Positions 53,840-64,000 of a stretch of DNA of 64,000 nucleotides are shown here, piece by piece. Each line of letters opens with the position of its first letter. Positions within the stretch are counted from its first letter, which is position 1. A program made the position numbers and the translations under genes. Under the pieces are notes generated by a model, which made no database searches, was not told the origin of the DNA, and saw nothing but the letters and a program-made list of their open reading frames with translations. Source of the DNA: Telmatactis stephensoni. Taxonomy: Eukaryota; Cnidaria; Anthozoa; Actiniaria; Isophelliidae. The DNA lies in NCBI GenBank assembly GCA_029948255.1, contig JALIZF010001400.1, positions 62,001 through 126,000 on the forward strand, read 5' to 3'.

Positions 53840-56264
53840 CTAGTCACGATGAACGTCAATCTGGAATGTAAATTACAAAAAGAAAAACATGGTTATTTTT
53901 ATCCTTCTAGTATGATATTTGTAAGGTAATTCATATTGAATTGCTGACCTCTCCCCTTCCAACGGCCTTTTCCCCGACACTCTGGGTCTCCTCGTTACTA
54001 GAATACTTTCAGCTTGACAAGGGATGTACCCCTTTATATCGCATCCTCCCAGTTTAGTTCGTCATAGCCCATAACCCATACCCCCTCCCCTCCCCCAACA
54101 CACACACAAACCACCCCATTCTTTACTACTGTTTTGCCCAGGGCATGTCACTTGACAAGCTTCTACCAACTCCACACTAGTCTGCGTACCTGTTCAGATA
54201 GATAGATGACACGTGACTTGGTGTCAAATGTTTCGGTTTGTTGTTCATTACCACCTCGTCGTCGTTCTCGAGGTAATGCAGCCTGCTGTTTGGGTCTGCT
54301 GAAGGCATTTTCAATGAATTGGTTGACTGTGCACACTCTGTTTCGTCGTTGACGTTTGCCTTTCATGTCCTTGTTGTCTTTGACTTCTGCCTGTTTAAAG
54401 ATAAAGGTAAGCACGCATATTTAGTGTTGGTTTCTTCAGGTGAACGCGCTGGTCTCCCAGGAAGCCAACGGTACGCTCTTTACCTGCCCTTTTTTCATCA
54501 CTGCTAAAGCTACTTAAAGCTACACAAAATGGACAGATGTCGAAACAAGATAAGGTGACTGGGAACCGAACCTCTCACATCAGAAAGCCGCGCACTAACT
54601 AACTGCGCTACACTTACCTCTTGTTTGTCGTCCTTGGGTTGAACTGTGTCCATATTACTAGTTTCTCCAGCCTGAGCCGACAGAGGTGGGTACGATGAAG
54701 AGATTTGTGATAGTTCTGAAGGCACCTGTTTCCATGGTGATTTGATGTTAATGGGGAATTGATGATGTATGTCTACAGTGCGGTTTGGTGTAGCGACGAC
54801 GGTGTGTTGACGTGGTTTCGATTCCGATGTCTGTTGTCGTGGTCTTCGTCGTGATTCTCGTTCCCGCGGTCCACGTTTTTGTGATTTAGAATTGCGCGTT
54901 TGTGGTTTCATTGTTTGATTGCCCTGTTCTTTCGTTGCTTGTTTATTAGCTGTTGATGGTTGCTTTTGTTGATTGCGCCTTGTTGCCTTATTAACTTGTA
55001 TTGTCCATTCCAGTAGTTCTTGTTTCTCTGGTTTCTCTGGAGTAACTGGTTCATTGTGCTGTTCTAAATTATCTTTAACTTCTTCTTCTTCTTCCATAAT
55101 TTCTTTATTTGATCCCCTTTCTTGGTTTTCCTTTTGAAGTTCAGCGGATCGTTGTTGCTCCAGTAGTCGTTGCTCTAAACCATCCACCTCTATACTGTGC
55201 TCTTGAACTTTTGGCTTTCCTTCTTCCATGATCTCTTTTTCTGTTTCTCGGTTGTTGTGGTCTTCTTCTTCTTCTTGGTCCAAGTGCGCGTCAATACATT
55301 CTTTTTGAACGATTGCTTTTCCCCTTTTCCTTTTGCCTTTCCCTTTTCTTCTTCTCTGTCTTTGCTTCATTGGCTGACTTTTTTCCCTGAGCCTAAATAA
55401 ATCAAATAAACCGTACTGAATTTACAAGTATTTCTAAGCATTTCGTGAACTCTCCACATCCGTACAGCACTTTGCATAAAGATTTGCACTTGTCACTTAT
55501 TAGAATTGCTTACCTCTTTCTGTAAAATAAAATGACCAAAACAAATAGGAGGACTAGTAGGCCCAAGACAAATAGTGGTGAAAGACTTGAAGCGTCAACA
55601 TTCTTGTGTGGAACTAATCTTGGTAGATTTTTAGGTTCTTCAATTTCTAAATCAATCAATCAGAGAAAGAAACCAAAAATCAACAACAACACCTTGGGAA
55701 AGTTATTGCTCTTTTCCACTCTCGACTGTATGCAACCCTCATACTCTATCCAGCGTTCATTAGACTTCCCTGGATGAAGATCATGATATCAATTATGATA
55801 AATGAAAAGGATACTTAAATTTTGTTTGACAAAAATATGCTTCCATGCATCTCTATGCTGATGTTTTCTGGTATACTTTTCGTACACTGATACAAAGAAT
55901 TGGAAGAGAAGATAAAAATGAATGCAAGATTGACTTGACGAAAACTAATTGTTGTCAGTGAAGTTTTACCTTTCGCAGCTTTCTTTGCTTTCCTTGTTTT
56001 AGTCGTTATGAGTTTGTGGTCTTACAAGAAAAAACATGCATTTTTAGTCTACAATACATTACACAACAGGTGATTAAAATTGTTGTAGAAGATTTGTTTT
56101 TAGCTGTTCTTATAAATTTGTCGTCTTGCATTCTTACCTTGGCTCGACCAAGACAAATGCATCACCATCGCGTCCCATTTCGATGGGAAGAAAAAGCGAA
56201 TGAAGAATGCAGTAAATGCAGTCAATACGGAGATCCCTACGGAGATTCCTAAAAGCAGTGGCAT
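53840..56264 (-). CDS. unrecognised membrane protein with Lys/Arg/Glu-rich tail
   Basis: Six exons (56138-56264, 55970-56020, 55514-55646, 54618-55392, 54190-54390, 53840-53860) agree in phase and give about 435 residues. Residues 1-28 form a hydrophobic segment (MPLLLGISVGISVLTAFTAF), perhaps a signal anchor. A lysine-rich linker and a second strong transmembrane stretch (PLFVLGLLVLLFVLVILFY, about 87-105) follow, ended by RKR. The rest is hydrophilic: a KRKRGK basic block, acidic EEEED and glutamine runs (probable coiled coil), RERESRRRPR, a less biased HHQFPINIKSPWKQVPSE, and a conserved-looking NQFIENAFSRPKQQAALPRE. I do not recognise the family. Ribosome-receptor-like or metadherin-like ER proteins have similar composition but no clear shared motif. 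The last exon encodes only IDVHRD; reading through the exon 5 donor instead would end after VRRLVWSW. Confidence 0.75.
54505..54617 (-). mobile_element. tRNA-derived SINE, family 2, abutting a splice donor
   Basis: The minus strand reads GTAGCGCAGTTAGTTAGTGC (A box) and GAGGTTCGGTTCCCAGTCAC (B box), then TTGTTTCGACATCTGTCC and GTAGCTTTAAGTAGCTTTA. Its head begins at the GTAAGTG donor that ends exon 4 of the membrane-protein gene. Confidence 0.8.
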
Positions 56265-56705
56265 TGCTAATTTATGAGTATCTTTTCTCTGTGTTTGCTA
56301 TCTGATGCTGTTGCTAATTGAGCTAATCAACTAATCTAGCCTGACGTCATCCACTGTGACGTTATTTACGTAATTGACTGAGTGCGCGCTGCCCTGCGCG
56401 CGATACGAGAGCCTGGGCAATGTCCACAACAATAGATGTAATTCACCAGATAACAATTTGACAATTTGAAGTTGTGCATCTGGAGAGAAATAATTCATTT
56501 AAAATAATCAGTTTCAATTTTATATGGTTTGTTATCGAATTCTGCCTTTCTCGATCCTTTATACTTCTATAGCTTTATTCAGGTAAATAAGAAAATGATT
56601 GTAGACCCCTTCAGACCCCTTTGTCAGGTATTGCAGTGATTTTCTGTATTTCATCCATTTATACCGTACCCTACATGACAATGGGTCTATTTTGGTCATT
56701 AGCCC

Positions 56706-57330
56706 GTTTCGGCAATGCTGTAAGGGTGGTATTACTGGATTATCGGAAGGCTTTCGACCCCATTGACCAATGAATTCTTAGTCAGAAAGTTTACAGTCTG
56801 AGCATCCCACGCGGGGTGGCCCGTTGGATGTGCGATTTCCTGGTCAAGAGAACGCAACGCGTCAAGCTCTCAAGAGATTGTTTTTTAAGTTCACGTTCAA
56901 GTACAAGTTTTTATTCACACTTCTTTTACAATGTTACAGGTTTCTTTTTTATGACTGAATATTAACAATAAAAATGAACAGTTAAGATGTGTGTAGTTGG
57001 TTTGAATATAAATTTTGGAAGTGTGCGGTAGCTAGAGGAGCAAGGCTTTGGGGCTGGCCAACGAGTGGGAACACGTTCCATCAGGTGTCTCTCAGGGCGC
57101 AAAGCTTAGGCCCTGGTTATTTCTTGTGATCATTAATGACCTCGACCCACCGGACGCTCTACCCTGGCCGAAGTAGTTCCAAAGGGCGCTCCTATCCACA
57201 TTCAAGATGCTGTTACTGAAGCAGAGCGTCAGGCAACTACAAACAAACTACAGTTGAATGCAAACAAGAGTAAAGAACTGAATAAAGCGACATTAAAGTT
57301 GTTAAAGACGTGTTTGGCCCTAATGTTATT
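56706..57330 (+). pseudogene. decayed non-LTR retrotransposon reverse transcriptase
   Basis: Three frames preserve LINE RT pieces: VVLLDYRKAFDPID (the D-Y-x-K-A-F-D box) with RGVARWMCDFLVKRTQRVKL up to about 56870, then after a 160-bp foreign or degenerate stretch EWEHVPSGVSQG...LVIINDLDPP near 57062-57150, then QATTNKLQLNANKSKEL to about 57330. The expected YADD region is missing. An old CR1/L2-like copy with stops and shifts. Confidence 0.7.
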
Positions 57331-57553
57331 GATGCCAAAAAACTCTATTTAGTGGTTTAGTGGGACATCCTGATATCTTACATTAGTAATATATGGGCGG
57401 AAAATGAATATGTTCATGAGGCCAGGTCCGTAGCGCCCACAGGACCCACGGGGGGGAAGCGGCGCATGACCCCCAGTTTTTCTGAAAATATTAAAAAATA
57501 AACAGAGCAAGAAAAATATTATATTAATAAAAAATATATGTTAAATATACGTT

Positions 57554-57585
57554 AATTATTATGCATCACGTGATGCATAATAATT
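57554..57585. repeat. perfect 32-bp palindrome centred on CACGTG
   Basis: AATTATTATGCATCAC is followed directly by its exact reverse complement, with no loop. The centre is an E-box CACGTG. Possible cruciform or dimer-binding site; function unknown. Confidence 0.9.
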
Positions 57586-57628
57586 TTGTGACCCCCCAAG
57601 TTTTTCAAGGCTTGCTACTAGAGACTAC

Positions 57629-57850
57629 GGTGGCCCACAGGGGCAAAACACAATGCAAAATGCCTTTGAAAACACAACAAAGTTTCGTGGAACACAACAA
57701 TCTTTTAAGTACTGAACACAACAAAGTTTCGTGGAACACAACAATCTTTCACTGAACACAACAAAGTTTCGTGGGACACAACAATCTCTCACAGAACTCA
57801 ACAAAGTTTCACAGTACACAAGTCTTTCACAAGCAACTAAAATCTTTCAC
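57629..57850. repeat. ACACAACAAAGTTTCGTGGA repeat, copy 1
   Basis: Starts GTGGCCCACAGGGGCAAAAC and continues into about four tandem units of roughly 38 bp (ACACAACAAAGTTTCGTGGA + ACACAACAATCTTTCACTGA). The same sequence occurs in reverse complement at 61365-61575. Confidence 0.9.
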
Positions 57851-58184
57851 GGGGCAACATTCTTTCACAAGCACAGCTGCCACAGGCTTCCCAGTCTGAT
57901 TATCTGTGGATTATGTCTAGTAACGGTCCGTTTCCAGGTTGAAAGCCAAATATACCCTGTTAGAAATGCTCTCAAAATGACTGTTTTTTCAAACATCATG
58001 GCAAATATTGAGTTCAAAAATAAAGATTAATGCTTATTTAAGTCTCGGAACTCAGGGATAGCTTGTTACCTCTTTCCCCCCTCCCTCTCCTCCCCTCACC
58101 CCTATTTGCGTGTTCAAATGTAACGTTCTGGTGTACGTCGATCAGGTGGCACATACAGCACAATCGGAGAACAGTGAAAACGAT

Positions 58185-58513
58185 AGCCTGGTTTTCACTA
58201 TCGAAGCAAGACAACGCCAAGTTCGTGTTTTCACTTGTAAAAGTAGCGACGCAAGCATAAACGCTAGCGCAAAAGAACGGAAGGTTTTATTTTTCTTGCG
58301 CGGTCTTGCGCCGTCTTGCGTCATCTTTCGTCGTCTTGGGTTGTCTTGCGTTGTCTTGCTTCGTCTTGCGTCGTCTTGCGTTGTCTTGCGTCGTCTTGCG
58401 TCGTCTTGCGTCTTCTTGCGTCATCTTGCATGCGTTGTGTTGAGTCATCGTGCGTGGTCTTGCGTGGTTTTCCGTTGTCTTGCGTCGTCTTGCGTCGTTA
58501 GCGTGAACCAGGC
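58185..58513. mobile_element. TIR element, family B copy 4 (GTCTTGCGTC interior)
   Basis: AGCCTGGTTTTCACTATCGA at the left and GTTAGCGTGAACCAGGC at the right enclose at least 15 tandem decamers of the type GTCTTGCGTC. Ends match family B, but the internal tandem unit is different from the CATAAG and GATTCC of other copies. The long cysteine/serine-rich frame across it is an artefact. Confidence 0.8.
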
Positions 58514-58529
58514 ATTATGTCGTGTTTAT

Positions 58530-58649
58530 CCCACACCACAGGAAATACAGCCAATCAGAAAGCAGGAAATCCGTTGTATATTCGGCGGTATTCAACTGTC
58601 TTTTCCCATGAGACATTGCCATTATGTGCTGTATTTTCTATGGTGTGGG
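58530..58649. mobile_element. small TIR element
   Basis: CCCACACCACAGGAAATACAG(C) and (G)CTGTATTTTCTATGGTGTGGG are 22-bp inverted ends around about 75 bp. Confidence 0.75.
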
Positions 58650-60746
58650 CTTAGTGTAGGATAAAGTAATTGTATGTATTTGCTACCTGACGCATAAAAT
58701 CAAATCAAAGCGATTTGAATTCATGCAACGGGGACAAATTCTAATGTAAGTCAGGAATTTTGTAAGAAATGGTTTCCAATTTTATTATTCAAATAGGTAT
58801 TTAAAAGTAAAAATATTATCACTTGCGAGAAAAAAATTCCTGATATTCGAAAAGAGAAAACATAGGAAAAAACGTCCAGACATTCCAAAAAAGAAAAGGA
58901 AAAGGAAAAAAAAAAGAAAAAAGAAAAGAAAAGAAAGAAATTTGTAATGTCTAAGAAATGCACCCCACAGAAACAATGTAGTAAAATATATGAATAACTA
59001 TAATTAAAAATAAAAAATGAAAATGAAATTTATCAGAAAAAATATAAAAAACACCAAACTTTAAAAAAAAAGTTCAAAAAGATGTAATTTTTACTTAAAG
59101 CTTGGGAAAGAAACGGAAAAAACGAAGAAAAAAAGAAGTCAGAAAAGAATCCGGCGTCGACGAGGATCGAACCTGTAACCCCTTAAAGAGCACCCCCCGG
59201 AAATACAATAACAGACTGAATGAATAACTGCAAAAAGAAAAAAAGAAAAAGAAATTTTGGGACGATTCTCCCGAGACATTCTGAGAAGCTGAGACATCGA
59301 ATCGATTTACGTTACGGATGAAGATTTCGGCCCCATCCACGCTATCCCGGTGCTACATATTACAGTTATCTTAGCCCGAAGGCCAGGGAGGGAGACGATA
59401 TCCGGACCCTAATCCATACCTTTAGATATCACCTTAGACCGCTGCACTACCTAGACACTTAATAAATTTAATGACTAATTGGGGTAGTCTATTCGGCGAA
59501 GTTTCATTATAATGCTAATACTCCCCAGGGAAAGAAATGAACCAATCAGAGTCCAGCTATCAAAAAATAGCTGTTTTGTAAACAAATAGAAAGAGAAAAT
59601 AAAAGAATAAGTTTTCAGGAACATCGAGCTTGTCTGCATTGTTTTACTCTATCGATTTGTCCCAATTCCCCAGGGAGATAGAAGAACCAATCAAAATCTA
59701 GTCGACTGAAGAGGGATCAATAAATTTCCATGATTAGGTTAAGTACAGCAGGCTTCAAGCCTTTACGTACGCTATTACTTATGGATTTTTATTTCCGTTC
59801 CAAAGTGAAATGATCGGCCTCACTGAAGATGTTCAGTTGGAATCCACGCTTCTTATTTCAGGAATATCCCTAGAGCTAATCAAATTAAGACATCAGCAAA
59901 GGAAGTTATTTTATAAGTTAAGGTGATTTAAAATTTGGATTGATACTTTTAGCTCATCGTTTTAAAACAAAGCTCGTAGTTGTTTACATGTACGCGTTTG
60001 TTCTTCAATATCAACACCAAATTTGTTAGTTACATGGTCGATTTGAGTTTAATTGTGTAAGTAGACGAGAAATTAAATTATAACTGATCTCGTCAAAATG
60101 TATCCCCGAAAACTCCACAGAGAATGCCAAACTCGCGCAAGTTTTTATATTGTCGTATTCAAAATATTGGGAAATTTCTGCCTAGAAACTTAATAACACA
60201 AAAAAGTAACAGGCTCGTAACATGATATATTTTCGTCTCACTGATCCCGGGTTTTTACGGAAATTTTATTTTCTCACTCGGTTTTACATTAACAAAGCTA
60301 TATGTATTCAAAAAATTAAACAACAACAAAAAAGATTCACGATATATTTTTCTCAGAAATAGCATTGGACGTCAAGTTTCCTAAGAATTAAAAATAGGCC
60401 AAAAAATTGAAAAAAAAACCGTGTACCAGTACTTTCAATGATAACGTTTTTTGCTTTTATTTTGTAGGATTCATTGTTGAGAAGCTTTTATTACTTTTGT
60501 TGTACTTCTTTATGAGTTAACATTGGAAAAAATGATATTATATTGAAAATTCGAAAAATCGCTGGTCAGCGGTTATTGGCCATGTTTACCATTAATTATC
60601 TCCGTAAAATGCATGGATACCCCCAATTTTTTTTTCGTGAATTAAAAGACCTTTACCCATTCTACAAAGTAAATATAAAATAACAGGAAAAAAATGGTTC
60701 GCCATTATGGGCCACCGTCCTTAACACACGTTCTGTTGCGCGCAAC
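58650..60746. other. long AT-rich spacer without a gene
   Basis: No coding exon is supported on either strand. A-rich runs occur at 58890-58945 and 59215-59250. A B-box-like GGATCGAACCTGTAA at 59163 and tRNA-like words up to about 59450 suggest an old SINE. Confidence 0.45.
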
Positions 60747-60918
60747 TTAACAAATAGAGGAATCTATCTGTTTTATATAATATTTATCGAAACATTCTAA
60801 CCAATCAGAGCGCGCGTAAGATTCGATGACGCCATCTATGTGTGTGTACTCTAATCACACATGGTTGTTCGACCAATCAGAGCGCGCGTAATATGCCAAT
60901 TATTATATAATTATCAAT
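60747..60918. repeat. dispersed repeat E, copy 2 (inverted)
   Basis: Reverse-complement match to 42401-42560, including CCAATCAGAGCGCGCGTAA twice and CACATGGTTGTTCGACCAAT. A third CCAATCAGAGCGCGCGTAAG stands alone at 61007. Confidence 0.85.
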
Positions 60919-61204
60919 TAGACAACAGAAAGCCGCGCACCCATGGCGTTATAGATGACGAAGATAGTGCGCGCGCAGTGCAACCTATGAACTATAGCTT
61001 TCTGGCCAATCAGAGCGCGCGTAAGATTTGAAGCTATGTTATAATGACACCTATCGTTTCCTTGACAGCCTAGATATGAGCATAGTTCGAATTTTAACTT
61101 TTTCGGATCTCTGGATGGAGAAGGTTGAAATCAGAGTACCATGTATTATAACTGCTGCATTATTTCTTTAGCAAGCGGCGTTATTAAACGTTTGATTAAC
61201 TTAC

Positions 61205-61277
61205 CATTTATATCCAATATAGAACATAATGAGACTAATACAATTAGCAGTGTTGTTCCTCCACTTTGAAGCTCCAT
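61205..61277 (-). CDS. isolated signal-peptide-like first exon
   Basis: ATG at 61277 opens MELQSGGTTLLIVLVSLCSI followed by LDIN and a good donor (AAATG|GTAAGT) in phase 1. A short N-terminal segment, a hydrophobic core and a phase-1 intron are typical of a secreted or type I membrane protein, like the small peptide genes at the left of the window. I found no matching downstream exon on the minus strand between 56.3 and 61.2 kb, so this is a candidate only. Confidence 0.35.
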
Positions 61278-61364
61278 GTCCACGGACCGCTGAAAAATGT
61301 TCAACCAAAACTTCATTAATATAAAAATTTGAAAGAAATTTCTCATCCTCATTAACTAATTAGT

Positions 61365-61575
61365 TGCTTGTGAAAGACTTGTGTATCGATTGTGTACTGT
61401 AAAATATTGTTGGGTCTTGTTGTGTTCTGTGAAAGATTGTTGTGTTCCACGAAACTTTGTTGTGTTCAGTGAAAGATTGTTGTGTTCCACGAAACTTTGT
61501 TGTGTTCAGTGAAAGATTGTTGTGTTCCACTTTCAAAGGAATTTTGCATTGTGTTTTGCCCCTGTGGGCCACCGT
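61365..61575. repeat. ACACAACAAAGTTTCGTGGA repeat, copy 2 (inverted)
   Basis: Reverse complement of 57629-57850, with about three tandem units ending in GCCCCTGTGGGCCACCGTA. The two copies lie in opposite orientation about 3.5 kb apart. Confidence 0.9.
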
Positions 61576-61827
61576 AAGGACCCGTAAGAGACGGACCACT
61601 ATCACTTTTCCCCAAACTGAAGGCATTATACACAAGAATGACAGAATAGACCGTTTTTCATGGTCGCTCAAACAACAATTTTCATAGAAAACGTCAAAAT
61701 GCATGTTTTAGTCTTTCGTCAAAAACCATTTGCAGGGGGAGGGGTGGGGAAATGCAAAACCGTTCTCCATTTCCCATAAGTCAATTCGCTAAGACCGAGG
61801 GGAATTGGAAACTACAGTAAAAGCAAA

Positions 61828-63340
61828 ATGGCGCCGGTAAGTGTGTTTATTCACAGTAATAATATTTTCTTTAATACTTAGTTTCTTGTATTACTACGGA
61901 AATCTAGTAAGAAAATTATATTTTGTATAAAATAATTCCTATAACTTGTAGGCTGTTGTATTGTTTGAAGGATTGTTTGGGTAAAAGTGAGAATTTGATG
62001 GTGATGTTATTGACAAGTCTTACGTGTCTTCTTGTCCTCTAATTTGAGTAAATTTTGTGCTTATTAATGAAAAAATTCTTTTTTTAAGAAATCGGATTAA
62101 GAACTAGTGGTCATTGACGGTTAACTTTCCACTCAAGGACAAAATAAAATGTTTTGAAAGTGAAGGTAGTTTTGAATGATCAGGGGAAGAACTATTGCTC
62201 TGTCCTGCAAATTAATTTTGGAAGGAAATTTTTGTTGGGGATCTCAGTGTTCCAGTTAATTTCTTTAAGCAATGGTCATGTAGTTTATCAGATGTGTTGT
62301 TTTATATTATAAAATTTTAGGTACAATTTTTTTATTTGAGTTGTCATCTTATGTATGTGAATATCAAATAATTTGCATATTCAAATTGAAATATTCATAT
62401 TTATAACATAGGTAATAATTATAAAACATGCACTCTGATTGGATCATAAGTGCATATGAGCATGTGTCCAAAACTCAATGGACAGCATGCTGACGTCAAT
62501 GTTTCCTTTTCTTGCCTTTTTTCTTACGTATGGCTTATTAAGCTCTCTGTATACCTCAGTCTGTTTTTTTGTGTTGTAAAGCATCTAGAGCAGATTTGGA
62601 TAGGTGCTATATAAATACCATGTATTATAATCATGTATTATTGTTATTATGTTTGGCTATGTTATAAAAGAAATGGTCAACACTCAGCAGTGCATCCATT
62701 GAGTTATGGATGTACTTGGTTGGCTGTTAAGCACTCCAGAAGCCATAGTCCCACTCTCGTGCTTAGCAGCTTCCTGCATGCATCCATATAACTTAATGGA
62801 CACACGTTGAGTGTTGACCATTTCTTCATCAAAAGTCCATAATCTAAATGGTAACTGATTTGAAAGTTTTGGAAGATTGGTGAATTGTTACACTCATATT
62901 GACTATGGGCCTACACTCAAAATGTCAGTTATGTACATTAAATTAAAGTACTTTTTCATTCCTGTTGATATAATGTTAGATGTTGACCTTGGCTAAGAAT
63001 TACTAACAATCTGTTTTAGAGTGATTTTCACCGGACTGTGAAATAGTTACTAAGCTAATAGACACTAATAGACTCTGCACCCATTGTTTTCTTTTGTAGC
63101 AATACAACTATTAGACACTATTAAACACTGACTATTAGTAATTGTTTCACAGTCCGATGAAAATCACTCTAATAGTATTTATTTTTATTCTCTAACTGGT
63201 AGTTGACATGCTTTAGATATTAATTTGTTTTATTGTGATTTCAGTCAAAAGGAAAGCAAGCAACCAAGGGGCAAAAGCAGATCCTTGAGGAAAACAAAAA
63301 TACCTTAGATTTTTATTTGAAATTAATGATTGCAGTTGAA
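61828..63340 (+). CDS. TMEM208: transmembrane protein 208, N-terminal part (continues beyond window)
   Basis: Exon 1 (61828-61836) encodes only MAP before GTAAGT. Exon 2 (63245-63340, acceptor TTTCAG) adds SKGKQATKGQKQILEENKNT and LDFYLKLMIAVE in phase 0, ending at GTAAGT. The joined start (MAP-x-GK..T.G.KQI.EEN..TL.FYL..I) is the N-terminus of TMEM208, a small multi-pass ER membrane protein equivalent to yeast Snd3 of the SRP-independent targeting route. The hydrophobic segments are in later exons, not present by 64000. The very short first exon is typical of the family's conserved MAP start. Confidence 0.82.
63017..63171. mobile_element. MITE, family A copy 4
   Basis: TAGAGTGATTTTCACCGGAC and the near reverse complement GTCCGATGAAAATCACTCTA bound 155 bp with CATTGTTTTCTTTTG inside. 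It lies in TMEM208 intron 1. This copy has the best-preserved ends of the family. Confidence 0.85.
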
Positions 63341-64000
63341 GTAAGTTTATCTTTCAGTCATTTTGGGTACCATCTTTAGGAACCCAGAGCTTGTTGAAAG
63401 GGTGATGGACCCTTCCCAAATTTGCTTTGAATCACCAAGAATAGATCATAATAGATTCAAGGTGAGGCTGGATAGATACAGTAAATGTATGGATATAAAA
63501 ACCTCAGCCTTGTCTTGAATCTACTGTTGCGCAGTCACTCATGTGAATTGCCCTATCGCATAATGACTGTCACAGTATGTTTACATTGGGGATAGATAAT
63601 AATAATAATAATAATACTAATGTACTTGGTGTGCATTTAACATGGCTCAATGCGCTTACATATGTGTATAAATAAAAGTAATTAATCCGTAGATAAATAA
63701 ATTGTGCTAAATTGATGATGCTCAGAAACAGATGCTCAGAAACAGTAGAAATTGGGACCTATTAATATTCCTTTTAGAAGTAGAACTTCAATGTATCGAG
63801 TTTTGATATATATCATGTATCAGTGATTGCGTATCTGCATTTTATTTGATATGCAATCACTCTGATCCCCTCTGGCGACCATAATCCTTAGCGTCAAAAC
63901 AATAACAATTATAATAATAATAATAATATTCTTATATAGCGCATATACAGGTCTGTTCTAGGCGCTGTAAACAAAAACAAAATCATAAATCAAAAGCTAA
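63341..64000. other. TMEM208 intron 2, right edge of window
   Basis: No further exon is found. ATA trinucleotide runs are at about 63597-63617 and 63911-63927, and a GTGATTGCGTATCT / GATATGCAATCAC inverted pair is near 63823-63863. Confidence 0.5.

Noticed and set aside
54163..54189. Read-through end VRRLVWSW for the membrane-protein gene
   Set aside because: A GTACGC donor at the exon edge and a downstream TTTACATTCCAG acceptor with a short terminal exon and AATAAA fit better, although retained-intron use cannot be excluded.
58110..58664. 184-codon Cys/Ser/Val-rich frame
   Set aside because: Generated by the GTCTTGCGTC decamer array of a TIR element; periodic composition, no start context.

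Overview
This is metazoan nuclear DNA. Genes are split by many small exons with GT-AG (and a few GC-AG) introns, the sequence is AT-rich, and small inverted-repeat transposons, tRNA-derived SINEs, LINE remnants and one LTR retrotransposon fill introns and spacers. The housekeeping proteins are animal-type (glucose-6-phosphate isomerase, dynactin p27, NEK11, TMEM208). Short CCAATCAGAGCGCGCG-type repeats and amidated-peptide-like precursors would suit a marine invertebrate such as an anthozoan cnidarian. That placement is inference, because nothing in the window fixes the species.

Layout. (1) 0-15.4 kb holds very small two-exon genes for secreted peptides, too short or too split to stand out as long ORFs: a dibasic/amidation-type precursor at 585-954 (+), an orphan terminal exon of the same style at 4113-4264 (+), a four-cysteine peptide at 5269-5828 (-) and a basic peptide with a GRFGR site at 14593-15358 (+). 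The three complete genes each have a TATA box, a signal peptide followed at once by a [FL]-H-[IV] motif, and one intron near the end of exon 1. Minisatellites, palindromes and TIR elements fill the gaps. (2) 15.4-19 kb has repeats and no recognised gene. (3) 19.1-37.9 kb is a 22-exon GPI gene on the minus strand, about 555 codons and essentially complete, but with three single-base insertions that break the frame. Its introns carry a truncated LINE, a SINE, several TIR elements (some nested) and an antisense Ty3/gypsy-type element with 161-bp LTRs. (4) 40.4-41.0 kb is DCTN6 (-), head-to-head with NEK11 (+, 18 exons, 41.9-53.0 kb). (5) 53.8-56.3 kb is a minus-strand gene for an unrecognised membrane protein with two hydrophobic segments and a long Lys/Arg/Glu-rich tail. 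(6) 56.3-61.8 kb is repeat-dense, with one isolated signal-peptide-like exon on the minus strand. (7) 61.8 kb to the end holds the first two exons of TMEM208 (+), which continues beyond the window.

The housekeeping genes do not form a pathway. The most unusual content is the cluster of small secreted-peptide genes, the unidentified membrane protein, the broken but otherwise intact GPI gene, and several TIR-element families with multiple copies inside 64 kb.
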